A DNA stretch of 50,623 nucleotides, taken from an uncultured Rhodospirillaceae bacterium. Lineage in GTDB: Bacteria; Pseudomonadota; Alphaproteobacteria; Rhodospirillales; Rhodospirillaceae. Within the stretch, counting starts at the first letter, position 1, and each line of letters starts with the position of its first letter. Below the pieces are notes generated by a model. The model was not told the origin of the DNA. It did no database searches and saw nothing but the letters and a program-made list of their open reading frames with translations. This document shows, piece after piece, positions 1-8,691 of this stretch. The translations under genes and the position numbers were made by a program. The stretch covers positions 1 through 50,623 of the forward strand of contig CALSLN010000030.1 in NCBI GenBank assembly GCA_943787205.1, given 5' to 3'.

Positions 1-1
1 T

Positions 2-1327
2 GAGCCGGGGCGTGTCTACCGCCTCACCTATACTGCTCGTAACCCCGCAATTGTCGGGTTAGGGCTTGCAGCCCTTCGCGATGCGCTTTCTTTCTTCCGA
101 TACAACAAAACGGACTCCTTCGGGGCCAGCAACCCGCTCATGAATCAGGGCGGTACGTTACCAATTGCAGCACTGGCTTACGGGCATTCTCAGTCTGCTC
201 GTGCGCTCAACACAATGATCTGGAACGGCCTGCACGTAGATGAGGGCGGTCGCATGATTTTTGATGGCGTCATGATTGACGGCGCTGGGGCCGGTAAGGG
301 AAGCTTCAATTACAGGTTCGCGCAAACGTCGCGGCACTTCAGTCCTGACATCGAACTCGACTTCGCGACTGACTTTTTTCCATTCTCAACAGTCGAACAG
401 TTTGACACGATTACGGGGGAACGGAGCAGCCTGCTTGAGCAAGCACGCCGCCTCAATGCCGTGCCTCGAATTTTTGTCGTCAACACGTCAACCGAGTATT
501 GGGCTAGATCAGCTTCTCTTGTGCATACCGACACATTAGGAAGCACAGACATTCCACCTGACCCATCCGTGCGGCTATACACGATAGCGGGTGGACAACA
601 TGGAATCGGTGCACGCGAGAACCGAGGTTCACTTGTGCATTGCCGGAGCCCATTAGATCACCGCCCCGTACTGCGCGCGTTGCTTTCCCACCTTGATGCG
701 TGGGTCTCATTAGACAGGGCGCCGCCGCCGAGCAGATACCCCCGCTTATCTGACGGGAGCCTTGTTACAGCCGCCACATACAAAACCGCCTTTCCAGACG
801 CTGCATTTATGAGAACACCGGTTGGACCACTCGCGCCACCTAGCCTAGACCACGGTGCTAATTTCCTGACAAATGGTGTCGCGGACAACGTACCGCCTGT
901 TCGCGGCCCATCATATGGAACGCTCGTCCCAGCAAGTGATGAGGATGGACTGGAAATAGCCGGTGTTAGGCTTCCAGGTGTTTCTGTCCCACTGGGTACA
1001 CACACAGGCTGGAACCCACAAAACGCAGAAACAGGCGCCCCAAATCGGCTTTCACGCTGGTCCGGAAGCTTTATTCCCTTCACCCGAACCGTTACCGAAC
1101 GAACGGCAACCAGTGACCCGCGCCCCGCGATCACAGAACGTTACATATCCAAGGATGATTACATCACGGCCTACGCAGAAGCGACACTCGACCTTGCCAA
1201 TGAGGAAATGATTTTAGGGTTAGACATCAACCCGATGATTGATCGTGCAGGGCTCCTGTACGATCAAGTCCTGTCCCACAGCCCGTCCGACGAAAGTTGT
1301 GCGTTCGTAACCTTGGAGCGCGATTAA
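2..1327 (+). CDS. alpha/beta hydrolase domain protein (PF20091-like), 5' end cut off
   Basis: The reading frame is open at the left edge and runs from base 2, so the N-terminus lies outside the window. The visible 442 residues match the family long annotated as 'alpha/beta hydrolase domain-containing protein'. Visible features are a VGLGLAALRD segment, a nucleophile elbow GHSQSAR (Ser at about residue 62 of the visible part), a conserved GAGKGSFNYRFAQ stretch, a NTSTEYWARSASL stretch, and GGQHG, which probably holds the catalytic His. The substrate is unknown; the family consists of putative secreted or periplasmic esterases. The gene converges on the dihydroorotase gene with only 3 bases between the stops. 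No terminator is obvious. The family call is firm, the function open. Confidence 0.8.
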   Translation, partial: EPGRVYRLTYTARNPAIVGLGLAALRDALSFFRYNKTDSFGASNPLMNQGGTLPIAALAYGHSQSARALNTMIWNGLHVDEGGRMIFDGVMIDGAGAGKGSFNYRFAQTSRHFSPDIELDFATDFFPFSTVEQFDTITGERSSLLEQARRLNAVPRIFVVNTSTEYWARSASLVHTDTLGSTDIPPDPSVRLYTIAGGQHGIGARENRGSLVHCRSPLDHRPVLRALLSHLDAWVSLDRAPPPSRYPRLSDGSLVTAATYKTAFPDAAFMRTPVGPLAPPSLDHGANFLTNGVADNVPPVRGPSYGTLVPASDEDGLEIAGVRLPGVSVPLGTHTGWNPQNAETGAPNRLSRWSGSFIPFTRTVTERTATSDPRPAITERYISKDDYITAYAEATLDLANEEMILGLDINPMIDRAGLLYDQVLSHSPSDESCAFVTLERD

Positions 1328-1330
1328 CGC

Positions 1331-2662
1331 TTAGAGCGTTTCCGTGAAACGAGCAGGTACACCGATAGGTTGGCCCAAGACCTCGTCGTCTTTCATGATC
1401 ACTTGGCCACGAATAATCGTAGCAATAGGCCATCCCGTAACGGCCATTTCATCGTAGGCCGTCCAACCAGATTTTGACGCAATCCATGAGTTCTTAATCT
1501 TCTTCTTGGCATTAAGGTCGACGACTGTGAAGTCAGCGTCATACCCCAAGGCAATGCGTCCCTTACCAGCAATCCCATAAATGCGGGCGGGTCCAGCGCT
1601 CGTTAGATCAACGAACCTTTGCAGCGTAAGGCGACCAGCATTGACGTGATCGAGCATAATCGGAACGAGTGTCTGAACGCCCGTCATACCCGACGGACTC
1701 TGTGGATAAGGACGCGCTTTCTCTTCGAGTGTGTGTGGCGCATGATCAGACCCAATACAATCGACCACTCCATTGCGCAGAGCTTGCCATATTGCATCAC
1801 GGTGTCGAACAGATCGAATTGGTGGGTTTTGCTGGGCCAACGTACCAAGACGTTCGTAAGCGTCCGGTGCCGATAACGTTAAGTGCTGTGGCAAAACCTC
1901 AACCGTCGCAATATCGCGATTATCCTCAAGAAACTCCATTTCCTCAGCAGTTGAGATATGAAGAGTATGGACCCTTCGGCCCGCTTCCCGTGCCAATCGA
2001 ACGAGACGTTGCGTCGCTCTCAATGCCGTTTCAGCGTCGCGCCATTCCGCATGCATCGCGACTGGTGCTCCACCTTTCACAAGGTGCAAGCGTTCTTGCA
2101 GGCGTTCTTCATCTTCGCAATGGACGGCAACACGTCGAGAGCCACTCTTCAAAACACGTAGAACATTCTTGTCATCGGACACCAATAACGTACCCGTTGA
2201 TGATCCCATGAACATTTTAACACCAGAGACACCAGGCAAGCGCTCAAGCGTTTTTAGCTCCGCCACGTTGTCTGGGCTCGCGCCAACGAAGAATGCGAAG
2301 TCCACCCAGGCACGCCCAAGGGCCCTTGATATCTTCTCGTCGATTGCGTCAGCTGACGTCGTTGGCGGATCTGTATTTGGCATCTCAAAGACGGTAACAA
2401 CACCACCGAGTGCGGCCCCTCTCGTACCCGCTTCTAGATCTTCTTTGTGTTCGAGACCCGGTTCACGGAAGTGAACCTGACTGTCAATAACTCCAGGGAG
2501 AACCGTTAGCCCGCTTGCGTCCAACACCTCTTCCGTTTTCGCGTTACGCAAATGACCAAATCCGGCAATCCGCCCACTTCTGATCCCAACGTCAGTCTCA
2601 ACTGGACCATTCGGTGTCCATACGGTTCCACCAATGATGACGCGATCAAAAGTATCGGACAC
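1331..2662 (-). CDS. dihydroorotase-type cyclic amidohydrolase
   Basis: A 443-residue metal-dependent amidohydrolase. The metal-binding HxH equivalent is in DSQVHFREPG near residue 55. The carboxylated-lysine candidate is in GVKMFMG. Further His ligands lie in VAVHCEDE and HTLHIST, and the catalytic Asp in GSDHAPH. Dihydroorotase (N-carbamoyl-aspartate to dihydroorotate, pyrimidine synthesis) fits best. Hydantoinase or allantoinase relatives cannot be excluded without a tree, so no symbol is given. I chose the GTG start because AAGGA sits 8 bases upstream; a further GTG lies 9 codons earlier without a good ribosome site. It is the last gene of the minus-strand cluster, 39 bases after asparagine synthase, and no other pyr genes are nearby. 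Confidence 0.82.
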   Translation of the reverse strand: MSDTFDRVIIGGTVWTPNGPVETDVGIRSGRIAGFGHLRNAKTEEVLDASGLTVLPGVIDSQVHFREPGLEHKEDLEAGTRGAALGGVVTVFEMPNTDPPTTSADAIDEKISRALGRAWVDFAFFVGASPDNVAELKTLERLPGVSGVKMFMGSSTGTLLVSDDKNVLRVLKSGSRRVAVHCEDEERLQERLHLVKGGAPVAMHAEWRDAETALRATQRLVRLAREAGRRVHTLHISTAEEMEFLEDNRDIATVEVLPQHLTLSAPDAYERLGTLAQQNPPIRSVRHRDAIWQALRNGVVDCIGSDHAPHTLEEKARPYPQSPSGMTGVQTLVPIMLDHVNAGRLTLQRFVDLTSAGPARIYGIAGKGRIALGYDADFTVVDLNAKKKIKNSWIASKSGWTAYDEMAVTGWPIATIIRGQVIMKDDEVLGQPIGVPARFTETL

Positions 2663-2701
2663 TAAAAAATTCCTTTTCAGACGACGCACCAGAATGAGCG
2701 A

Positions 2702-4450
2702 TTAGCGCTGAGACAATACCTCAAACACAGACCCGTTGCGAGGCAAACCGGACACATGGACTTGATGCCACAGGGCATAGAACAACAGCTGCCAAGCAGG
2801 AAATGCGGTCTCAGCAGTGATGTTTGAAAACAGTGAACTTACAGCCTCGGGATCGCAGGCGGCCGCGACCCCCGCCTGCTTTGACACTAGGGGAGCGAGC
2901 GCCTTGCCCCTCTGTCCGATCCAATGGCCGACGGGAACAGAGAACCCACGTTTTTTTGAATAGGGCTGCGCTTCCGGCATCTCATTTGCAAGCCAATGCC
3001 GAACCACCTGCTTCCCAAGACGACCTTTGATTTTGTCATCATCAGTGCAGTTAAATCCGAAGGCTGCCAAGTCGCGGTCCAAAAAGGGTACACGGCCCTC
3101 CAATCCATGGGCCATCAAACATCGGTCAACTTTCGTCAGCAGGTTGTATGGCAGCCAGTAGGCGATATCTAGCGCTTGAAGGGCTTGAAGATTGGACCAG
3201 TTATTTCCTTTAAATTCTCGCTCTGACTGATCGATGTTTTCACGCCACGTCTCAGATTCACGTCTCAATACGTTTGTCTTGCCCAACGAATTGCGTGACC
3301 ATGGCTTTTTTCGAAACGGCCAAGGCCTACGACCGGCCCGGTATCGACCGTAGCCCGCAAATATTTCGTCGCCGCCCTCACCGGTTAGAACCACCTTAAC
3401 GTCCTCTTTAGCCACCTTAGCCAAAGCGTAGGTCGGCACGATGGCGTAATCAGCAACGGGATCATCCATGCACGCCACCATCGCGGGCAAGTCTGACCAG
3501 AAATCGGACGCTGTGATTTCGATCGCCCGATGGTCGGCACCGGCCGCCTTAGCGACAACACGTGCGTGGTCGCGCTCATCGTGAAAATCACCACCTGCAA
3601 AGCCAGCCGTATAGGCAACGACTGGCCGATCCTCGAGTTTTACCATCGCGGCGAGAACGGCAGCCGAATCAACACCTCCTGATAAAAATAATCCGTAAGG
3701 GGTGTCAGACCGGCGATGACGGTCGACCGCATTCATCCACAGCCCATCAAAGGTCGATAGAGAATTCCCGTCGACGCGTTCGGGCTTCTGCAACGGGTTG
3801 ATCCGCAGTCGGTTTACGATGCGCCCATCGCGTACGATAAGTGTCTCACCCGGCCTAACGCGTTTAATATTGCGAAAGGCCGTCTCCGATCCACAGGTAT
3901 ACTGAAGTGCCAGAAGCTGATCTCTGGCCAGTTCATTTTCCTCAGCGACAACGACCCCAGCAGCGATTAACGCTTGTGGCTCCGAGGCGAACCAAAATCC
4001 GTCATCTGTTTCGGCAATATAGAGTGGTTTTATGCCGAAAGGGTCCCGTGCCAACACCAAGCTTTTGCTGCGCGGATCATAAAGGGCGGCCGCATACATG
4101 CCGCTCAGCTTTTCCGCAAATTCAAATCCATGCTTCAGGTACAGGTGCAGGATTGATTCATTGTCGCTTCCCGTTTGGAAAGCGCTGTCTGCTAAATCGT
4201 GTCTCAGTTCGAGGTCGTTATATATTTCACCGTTCGCAACAAGCGTCACACCCTCCGAAGACACAAATGGCTGATTACCGCGCTCAAGATCAATGATCGC
4301 GAGACGTGTGTGAACCAAGCCGACATGATCAGCAACGTGTTGACCATCGCCATCTGGGCCACGGTGCTGCAGCGCATCAGTAAATTTTCCTAATATGTCA
4401 GGATTGGGTGGGCGCCCGCCTTTACCCATCCCGCCAGCAATTCCGCACAT
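2702..4450 (-). CDS. asnB: asparagine synthase (glutamine-hydrolysing)
   Basis: A 582-residue class B asparagine synthase. The N-terminus MCGIAGG puts the glutaminase nucleophile at Cys2. Class II amidotransferase motifs follow (QHRGPDG, NGEIYN, RDPFGIKPLY). The C-terminal ATP-pyrophosphatase domain has the PP-loop SGGVDS at residues 257-262 and TGEGGDEIFAGYGRY. Length is normal. It lies 17 bases downstream of a GT4 glycosyltransferase and upstream of the dihydroorotase-like gene, at the end of a glycosyltransferase cluster. It may therefore serve asparagine supply, or amidate a sugar or peptide of a surface polysaccharide, as AsnB-family members do in some O-antigen clusters. The second role is inference from position only. 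Confidence 0.92.
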   Translation of the reverse strand: MCGIAGGMGKGGRPPNPDILGKFTDALQHRGPDGDGQHVADHVGLVHTRLAIIDLERGNQPFVSSEGVTLVANGEIYNDLELRHDLADSAFQTGSDNESILHLYLKHGFEFAEKLSGMYAAALYDPRSKSLVLARDPFGIKPLYIAETDDGFWFASEPQALIAAGVVVAEENELARDQLLALQYTCGSETAFRNIKRVRPGETLIVRDGRIVNRLRINPLQKPERVDGNSLSTFDGLWMNAVDRHRRSDTPYGLFLSGGVDSAAVLAAMVKLEDRPVVAYTAGFAGGDFHDERDHARVVAKAAGADHRAIEITASDFWSDLPAMVACMDDPVADYAIVPTYALAKVAKEDVKVVLTGEGGDEIFAGYGRYRAGRRPWPFRKKPWSRNSLGKTNVLRRESETWRENIDQSEREFKGNNWSNLQALQALDIAYWLPYNLLTKVDRCLMAHGLEGRVPFLDRDLAAFGFNCTDDDKIKGRLGKQVVRHWLANEMPEAQPYSKKRGFSVPVGHWIGQRGKALAPLVSKQAGVAAACDPEAVSSLFSNITAETAFPAWQLLFYALWHQVHVSGLPRNGSVFEVLSQR

Positions 4451-4467
4451 AATCTAAACTGTGCCGC

Positions 4468-5517
4468 CTATTGAACTGGCGCTGTTTCGTCGTTGCCGAC
4501 CAATACGCTCTCGAAGAATTTCAAGTATTCTGGAATCGCAATATCTTCGTGATGAGACTTTAAAAACGTCGCCGCGCCCGCGGTCGCGATACGCTGGGAG
4601 AAATCTGTATCTTGGTTAAGCCACTTAATGGCTTCCGCTAGACTACGTGAATCATCAACAGGCACTAGAACGCCATTGTCCCGATGATTGATAAGGAGCC
4701 CTGGCCCTAACGAATCTGACGCAATAACAGGCTTAGAACACGCCCAGGCCTGCATGACCTGTTCGCCTAAGTCATCTTGCCGCGCCGGGCAAACCACAAG
4801 ATCAGCAGCAGCCATTAATGGCAATATTTCGCTATGAGCTCCTACAAACCGAGTTCTAGGTTTGATGCCGATCTCCAAGGCGTGATCTTCATACTTCTTT
4901 TTGTCCGGTCCGTCGCCAACGACCCATAAATAGTGGCCCGAGATTCTAGCGGTTGCTTCCAGCAAGACATCTAGACCCTTCTCATCTCTCAGACCTCCAA
5001 CGAACACCACAAGCTTCGCTGTATCCGGCGTAAAAAATGTCTTTCGGTCGAGAGGCGTAAAACCGTCAGATCGAATAACGGGTGGCAGCTTCGTAATCTT
5101 CGATTTCGACCAACCGGCCGCCAATGCTCGGTCGAAACGCTGCTGAGTCACTGTGAATAAATGATCACATGTTTGAAATTTCGAAAACGGGAAATCATTC
5201 GTCACATAACCAATATGTTTGGCTTGCGGCTGCAAAACCTGACTTGAAACGTCTGGCGTCCACGAGACAACTATCTCTGCGCCGAACGAACTGATCTCGT
5301 TATTCAGACGACGTTTACTGGTAAAATCGAAGCGCTTTCGAAAGGGTAGTTCCATCGGCTCTAGGCCTGCGGATTTCAAGCGCCCTGCGCTCGCGGAATT
5401 ACTTTGGACAATGACGCGTTGAGCTACATCGTGCCGCGACAAAGTCACAACAGTCTGCTCGAAAGCGCGTTCCATAGCGCCGTCAACGGCGGTGGACATG
5501 GCATGTAATATTCTCAT
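4468..5517 (-). CDS. glycosyltransferase family 4-like protein
   Basis: About 349 residues when started at the ATG of MRILHAMST. The N-terminal half is Rossmann-like. The C-terminal half carries the GT-B donor-binding pattern: FVGGLRDEKGLDVLLEA, VVGDGPDKKKYE, ADLVVCPARQDDLGEQ and an AWACSKPVIAS segment. It probably transfers a sugar in LPS core or O-antigen assembly at the inner membrane; donor and acceptor are unknown. The frame stays open for 59 codons upstream, including a run of nine G in the sense strand. That stretch does not resemble GT4 sequence and overlaps the end of the heptosyltransferase gene, so I exclude it. No strong ribosome site precedes the chosen ATG, so the start is moderately certain. 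Confidence 0.82.
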   Translation of the reverse strand: MRILHAMSTAVDGAMERAFEQTVVTLSRHDVAQRVIVQSNSASAGRLKSAGLEPMELPFRKRFDFTSKRRLNNEISSFGAEIVVSWTPDVSSQVLQPQAKHIGYVTNDFPFSKFQTCDHLFTVTQQRFDRALAAGWSKSKITKLPPVIRSDGFTPLDRKTFFTPDTAKLVVFVGGLRDEKGLDVLLEATARISGHYLWVVGDGPDKKKYEDHALEIGIKPRTRFVGAHSEILPLMAAADLVVCPARQDDLGEQVMQAWACSKPVIASDSLGPGLLINHRDNGVLVPVDDSRSLAEAIKWLNQDTDFSQRIATAGAATFLKSHHEDIAIPEYLKFFESVLVGNDETAPVQ

Positions 5518-5629
5518 GGGCCGTGCACCCAGTTCCCCTCTACCGACAACATCGAAGCCTGCCGCCCCCCCCCGGGTATCAAGCCTGACTCGCGAATCGG
5601 CAAGAAGCCTTATAACAGGGTATGGCGCT

Positions 5630-6532
5630 TCAATCCAAAACCGAGTGGACCGCCGCGACCACTTCATCCACAGAAATGTCGGTAATGACCGCATCTCCTT
5701 GATTCTGAGGGGCGTTTACAACGGATACGCGCATTCCCCATGGCCGGTACAAATCAGCACGTGTTGGGCCAAAAAGTGCCACTGTAGGACACCCGCTTGC
5801 GGCAGCTAAATGTGCCAGTCCGGAATCGTTCGCCACGGTCGCGGCGCACAAAGACAACGCTGCTGCGACACGCTGCAAATTAGGACACCCTGCCATTACC
5901 ATGGAACGACCATCCGGAAGGGTATCTGCAAGGTGCGTTAAGAGGGCTCTGTCTTCTTCAGCACCAACCAGAAGAAGCTTAAGATTAGGAAGTCGAGACA
6001 CATCTTTTAGCAGTGTCTGAGCAAGCTCAAGAAACCGATCAGATGGCCACGTTTTTTCTGGGCGAGCCGCCGTCGGACATATGGCGATGACAGGGTCACC
6101 AACACCGACCAGCCCTACGGCCGCGGCTTTCTCTTTCTCAGAAATCCATACAGTCGGCGAACGAGGAGGCTCCAGATTAAAAAGTCGGCTCAGCAATTCA
6201 ACACGGTGAGAGCGGTGATCATCTGGCGCCAACCGGAACCGCTTATTCGTGCGGACCAAATAGGGAATTAAGGATCGACGTAAATCCACGACGATATCCC
6301 AGCGCTGAGACCGAACATCTGCCCAAAGCTTGAACCAATGACGACTAAACGATTTTTTAGATAGAACGATGACTCTATCTAAACCCGGAACGCTGGTGAA
6401 AAGAGATTCAGCGAGCGGCCCGCACGCTACGGTAATTTTAGCCCCAGGGTTTTCATCAACGAGGTGAGCTAACAATCCCGTCGAGATCACCGCGTCGCCA
6501 ATTCGGGTCGCCGTGATGAATAATATTCGCAT
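5630..6532 (-). CDS. glycosyltransferase family 9 (heptosyltransferase-like)
   Basis: A 300-residue GT9 protein. The N-terminus MRILFITATRIGDAV is the typical heptosyltransferase start. The C-terminal half has an ICPTAARPEKTWP segment and NDSGLAHLAAASGCP followed by ALFGPTR, the ADP-heptose-binding signature of WaaC/WaaF/WaaQ relatives. It is likely to add heptose or a related sugar to LPS core on the cytoplasmic face of the inner membrane. It is slightly shorter than E. coli WaaC/F (about 320-350). It lies 18 bases downstream of another glycosyltransferase and 112 bases before the GT4 gene, all in one direction, which supports an operon. The exact acceptor cannot be read from sequence. Confidence 0.87.
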   Translation of the reverse strand: MRILFITATRIGDAVISTGLLAHLVDENPGAKITVACGPLAESLFTSVPGLDRVIVLSKKSFSRHWFKLWADVRSQRWDIVVDLRRSLIPYLVRTNKRFRLAPDDHRSHRVELLSRLFNLEPPRSPTVWISEKEKAAAVGLVGVGDPVIAICPTAARPEKTWPSDRFLELAQTLLKDVSRLPNLKLLLVGAEEDRALLTHLADTLPDGRSMVMAGCPNLQRVAAALSLCAATVANDSGLAHLAAASGCPTVALFGPTRADLYRPWGMRVSVVNAPQNQGDAVITDISVDEVVAAVHSVLD

Positions 6533-6550
6533 AATGAGAACGAACCAGTT

Positions 6551-7645
6551 CTACAGCCACAACTGCGTAACGATATCTGCCGTAGTCGCCCATGTTCGGC
6601 GTCGTTCAACGGCGGCTGCCGCAGCTTGAAACGACGTGTACACACCATCGTCTGTAAGCAACTGAAGAGCGACGTTCGCAAACGCGTCATCGTCCGGAAC
6701 GATAAACCCGGTTTGACCGTTGTCGACCACGTCCTCAACGCCACCCAGACCACGGGCAACCGCGGGCAGACCAGCCGCCTGGCTATCCCGCAATGTCCAG
6801 CACGCAAAGTCTTTTGCGTGACCCGGATACAAGTGGACGCGCGACCGGCGATACGCTTCAGCCATAACGCGATCGCCTTTGGGAGCCGACACTTCAACGT
6901 TCGCAGATGCGCACGATTTGACTAATTCCAGGACTGGCTTGATAGCGTCGGGCACGTCTTCTCCGTCGACACCCTTGGCAAGCACTGCAGAGTAAACTGT
7001 AAGTTTAGCGTCTTCCTTAGCCGGATGAATCTTATCGCGCCAAAGCTCCAGGATTTTACTCAACCCGTGTAGAGGATGCGTTGTTACAATGGCATGGGGT
7101 GGAGGTAGCTCTTCTTCTTGTTCTTCAGCCTTGTCGCCCTCGTCCATCGGGATAGCTGGGTGATTGGCGTCGGGATAGGGCTCCGCCCCCTTCTTTTCAG
7201 GAAAAAATGCTTTCGTGACACCGGGAGGCGCAATGACCACCGATAACCGACCGCCGTACTCCTGCGCCTGGCGTTCTGTTAAGAACACAAGACGCGGTGC
7301 GTAAGACGCAAGTAAATCTGCATTGTGGGCGTTGCCCAGAAATTTTGGATCACCCGGTACCAGCAAAACACGCGAATCAACACGTCGCACGCCTCCAAGA
7401 AGCTCAGGGTTCTTGAGGGCAATAAGAACATCCGCTTCCTGCGGACGCGTGCTATCCCACGGGCGCCAACGCGCGCCCTCAGCCATGAGCGCATGCTTGC
7501 ACCGGTTGGTCACCGTTACAGTATGTCCTGCTTTAGCCAACGCCCCAGCCAGCGCCGCAAAGGCCTTTTCAGCCCCACCAAGCGGTTTCGTCGCCGCCGT
7601 AAAGCCGTCAAAGGGCACGGAGTCATCAAACATCACAATATTCAT
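6551..7645 (-). CDS. glycosyltransferase (GT4-like), first gene of saccharide cluster
   Basis: 364 residues. The N-terminus MNIVMFDDSVPFDG runs into PLGGAEKAFAALAGALAKAG, the acceptor-side loop seen in many GT4 enzymes. Towards the C-terminus are RSRVHLYPGHAKDFACW and a DSQAAGLPAVARGLGG segment, corresponding to the donor-binding E-x7-E region with some divergence. A charged insertion rich in E/D/K lies near residues 155-180. It heads the minus-strand operon of three glycosyltransferases, asnB and a dihydroorotase-like gene. It diverges from ygfZ over 137 bases that must hold both promoters; I see no confident hexamers there. Function in surface glycan synthesis is inferred. Confidence 0.75.
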   Translation of the reverse strand: MNIVMFDDSVPFDGFTAATKPLGGAEKAFAALAGALAKAGHTVTVTNRCKHALMAEGARWRPWDSTRPQEADVLIALKNPELLGGVRRVDSRVLLVPGDPKFLGNAHNADLLASYAPRLVFLTERQAQEYGGRLSVVIAPPGVTKAFFPEKKGAEPYPDANHPAIPMDEGDKAEEQEEELPPPHAIVTTHPLHGLSKILELWRDKIHPAKEDAKLTVYSAVLAKGVDGEDVPDAIKPVLELVKSCASANVEVSAPKGDRVMAEAYRRSRVHLYPGHAKDFACWTLRDSQAAGLPAVARGLGGVEDVVDNGQTGFIVPDDDAFANVALQLLTDDGVYTSFQAAAAAVERRRTWATTADIVTQLWL

Positions 7646-7782
7646 GGAGCGGTTTATACCTGGACCTGCCTAAAAGTTCCAACCAAACAGGCACCAGCCT
7701 CGCTTATCCTTGCCCTGTGGCATAGAGCGACTACATTCCCTCTTTAAGACTGCTGAACCTTCTCTTCGGGACTTAGCTATCA

Positions 7783-8691
7783 ATGGCCGCTCCAAACTAC
7801 TGCATATTGAATAACCGGGCGGTTCTCGCGGTATCCGGTGACGACCGCGTCAGTTTTTTACAGGGCCTTGTGTCCAACGATGTTGAGCGGGCTTCACCAG
7901 CACAGGCGATCTGGGCAGCATTCCTAACGCCTCAGGGGAAGTTTCTGCATGAATTTATGATTGTAGATCACGGTGAGCGCCTATTGCTGGACTGCGAAGC
8001 AGAGCGCCGTGAAGACCTCCTAACACGCCTTAAGCGCTTCAGATTACGCTCGAAGGTGGACATCACTGTGGACGACTCCCTGGCCGTTGCAGTTGGCTGG
8101 GGAAGTACAGGGCCCTCAATGCTTGGTTTGCCAGACCAGCTGGGCGGCGCAAATCAAATAAAAACCGGCACCCTATTTCGCGACCCCCGGCTCATGAGCG
8201 CTGGCGCAAGGTGTATTGCAACGACGGACACCATAAAATCCGTATTTGAAGATGCCGGGTTCACCGAAGCAGACGCATCCGCCTATGACGCCCATCGCAT
8301 TCAGCATGGGCTTCCTGACGGCAGCCGGGATTTACAGGTCGATAAAGCGCTTCTTCTTGAAAATGGCTTCGAAGAATTGGGCGGCGTAGATTTCCAAAAG
8401 GGCTGCTACATAGGGCAAGAATTGACAGCGCGAACGCACTACAGGGCGTTGATCAAGAAACGCCTCATTCCAGTTGCGATAGATGGCGACGCACCGAATC
8501 CCGGAACATCCTTGTCAGTCGATGGAAAAGAGGCCGGTGAAATGAAAACATCTGCCGGCGGATATGGATTGGCCCTCGTGAGGCTCGCACAGTGGCGGGC
8601 ATCTGAAAACGGCACGCTCTCTGCTGGAGACACGAGACTTAAACCAGAACCACCACCCTGGATGGTGCTTCCACTAGACCCCGAGGCATAA
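7783..8691 (+). CDS. ygfZ: folate-binding YgfZ/CAF17-family protein
   Basis: 302 residues of the YgfZ/GcvT-like family, which helps maintain iron-sulfur enzymes such as the tRNA methylthiolase MiaB, using tetrahydrofolate. The diagnostic signature is KGCYIGQELTARTHY near residues 206-220, with the conserved Cys in K-G-C-Y-x-G-Q-E. The N-terminus shows VSGDDRVSFLQGLVSNDV and the centre AYDAHRIQHGLPDGSRD, both typical. Length is normal for alphaproteobacterial members. No clear ribosome site precedes the ATG. The stop codon is directly followed by the ATG of the next gene, so the two are very likely translationally linked. Confidence 0.92.
   Translation: MAAPNYCILNNRAVLAVSGDDRVSFLQGLVSNDVERASPAQAIWAAFLTPQGKFLHEFMIVDHGERLLLDCEAERREDLLTRLKRFRLRSKVDITVDDSLAVAVGWGSTGPSMLGLPDQLGGANQIKTGTLFRDPRLMSAGARCIATTDTIKSVFEDAGFTEADASAYDAHRIQHGLPDGSRDLQVDKALLLENGFEELGGVDFQKGCYIGQELTARTHYRALIKKRLIPVAIDGDAPNPGTSLSVDGKEAGEMKTSAGGYGLALVRLAQWRASENGTLSAGDTRLKPEPPPWMVLPLDPEA

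Noticed and set aside
658..1134. Long antisense frames over the alpha/beta hydrolase and over the autotransporter (for example 44636-45199)
   Set aside because: They are shadows of strongly coding opposite frames, with no ribosome sites or family motifs.
5518..5694. N-terminal 59-codon extension of the GT4 glycosyltransferase
   Set aside because: It overlaps the heptosyltransferase end, has low-complexity content and does not resemble the family, whose start MRILHAM follows.
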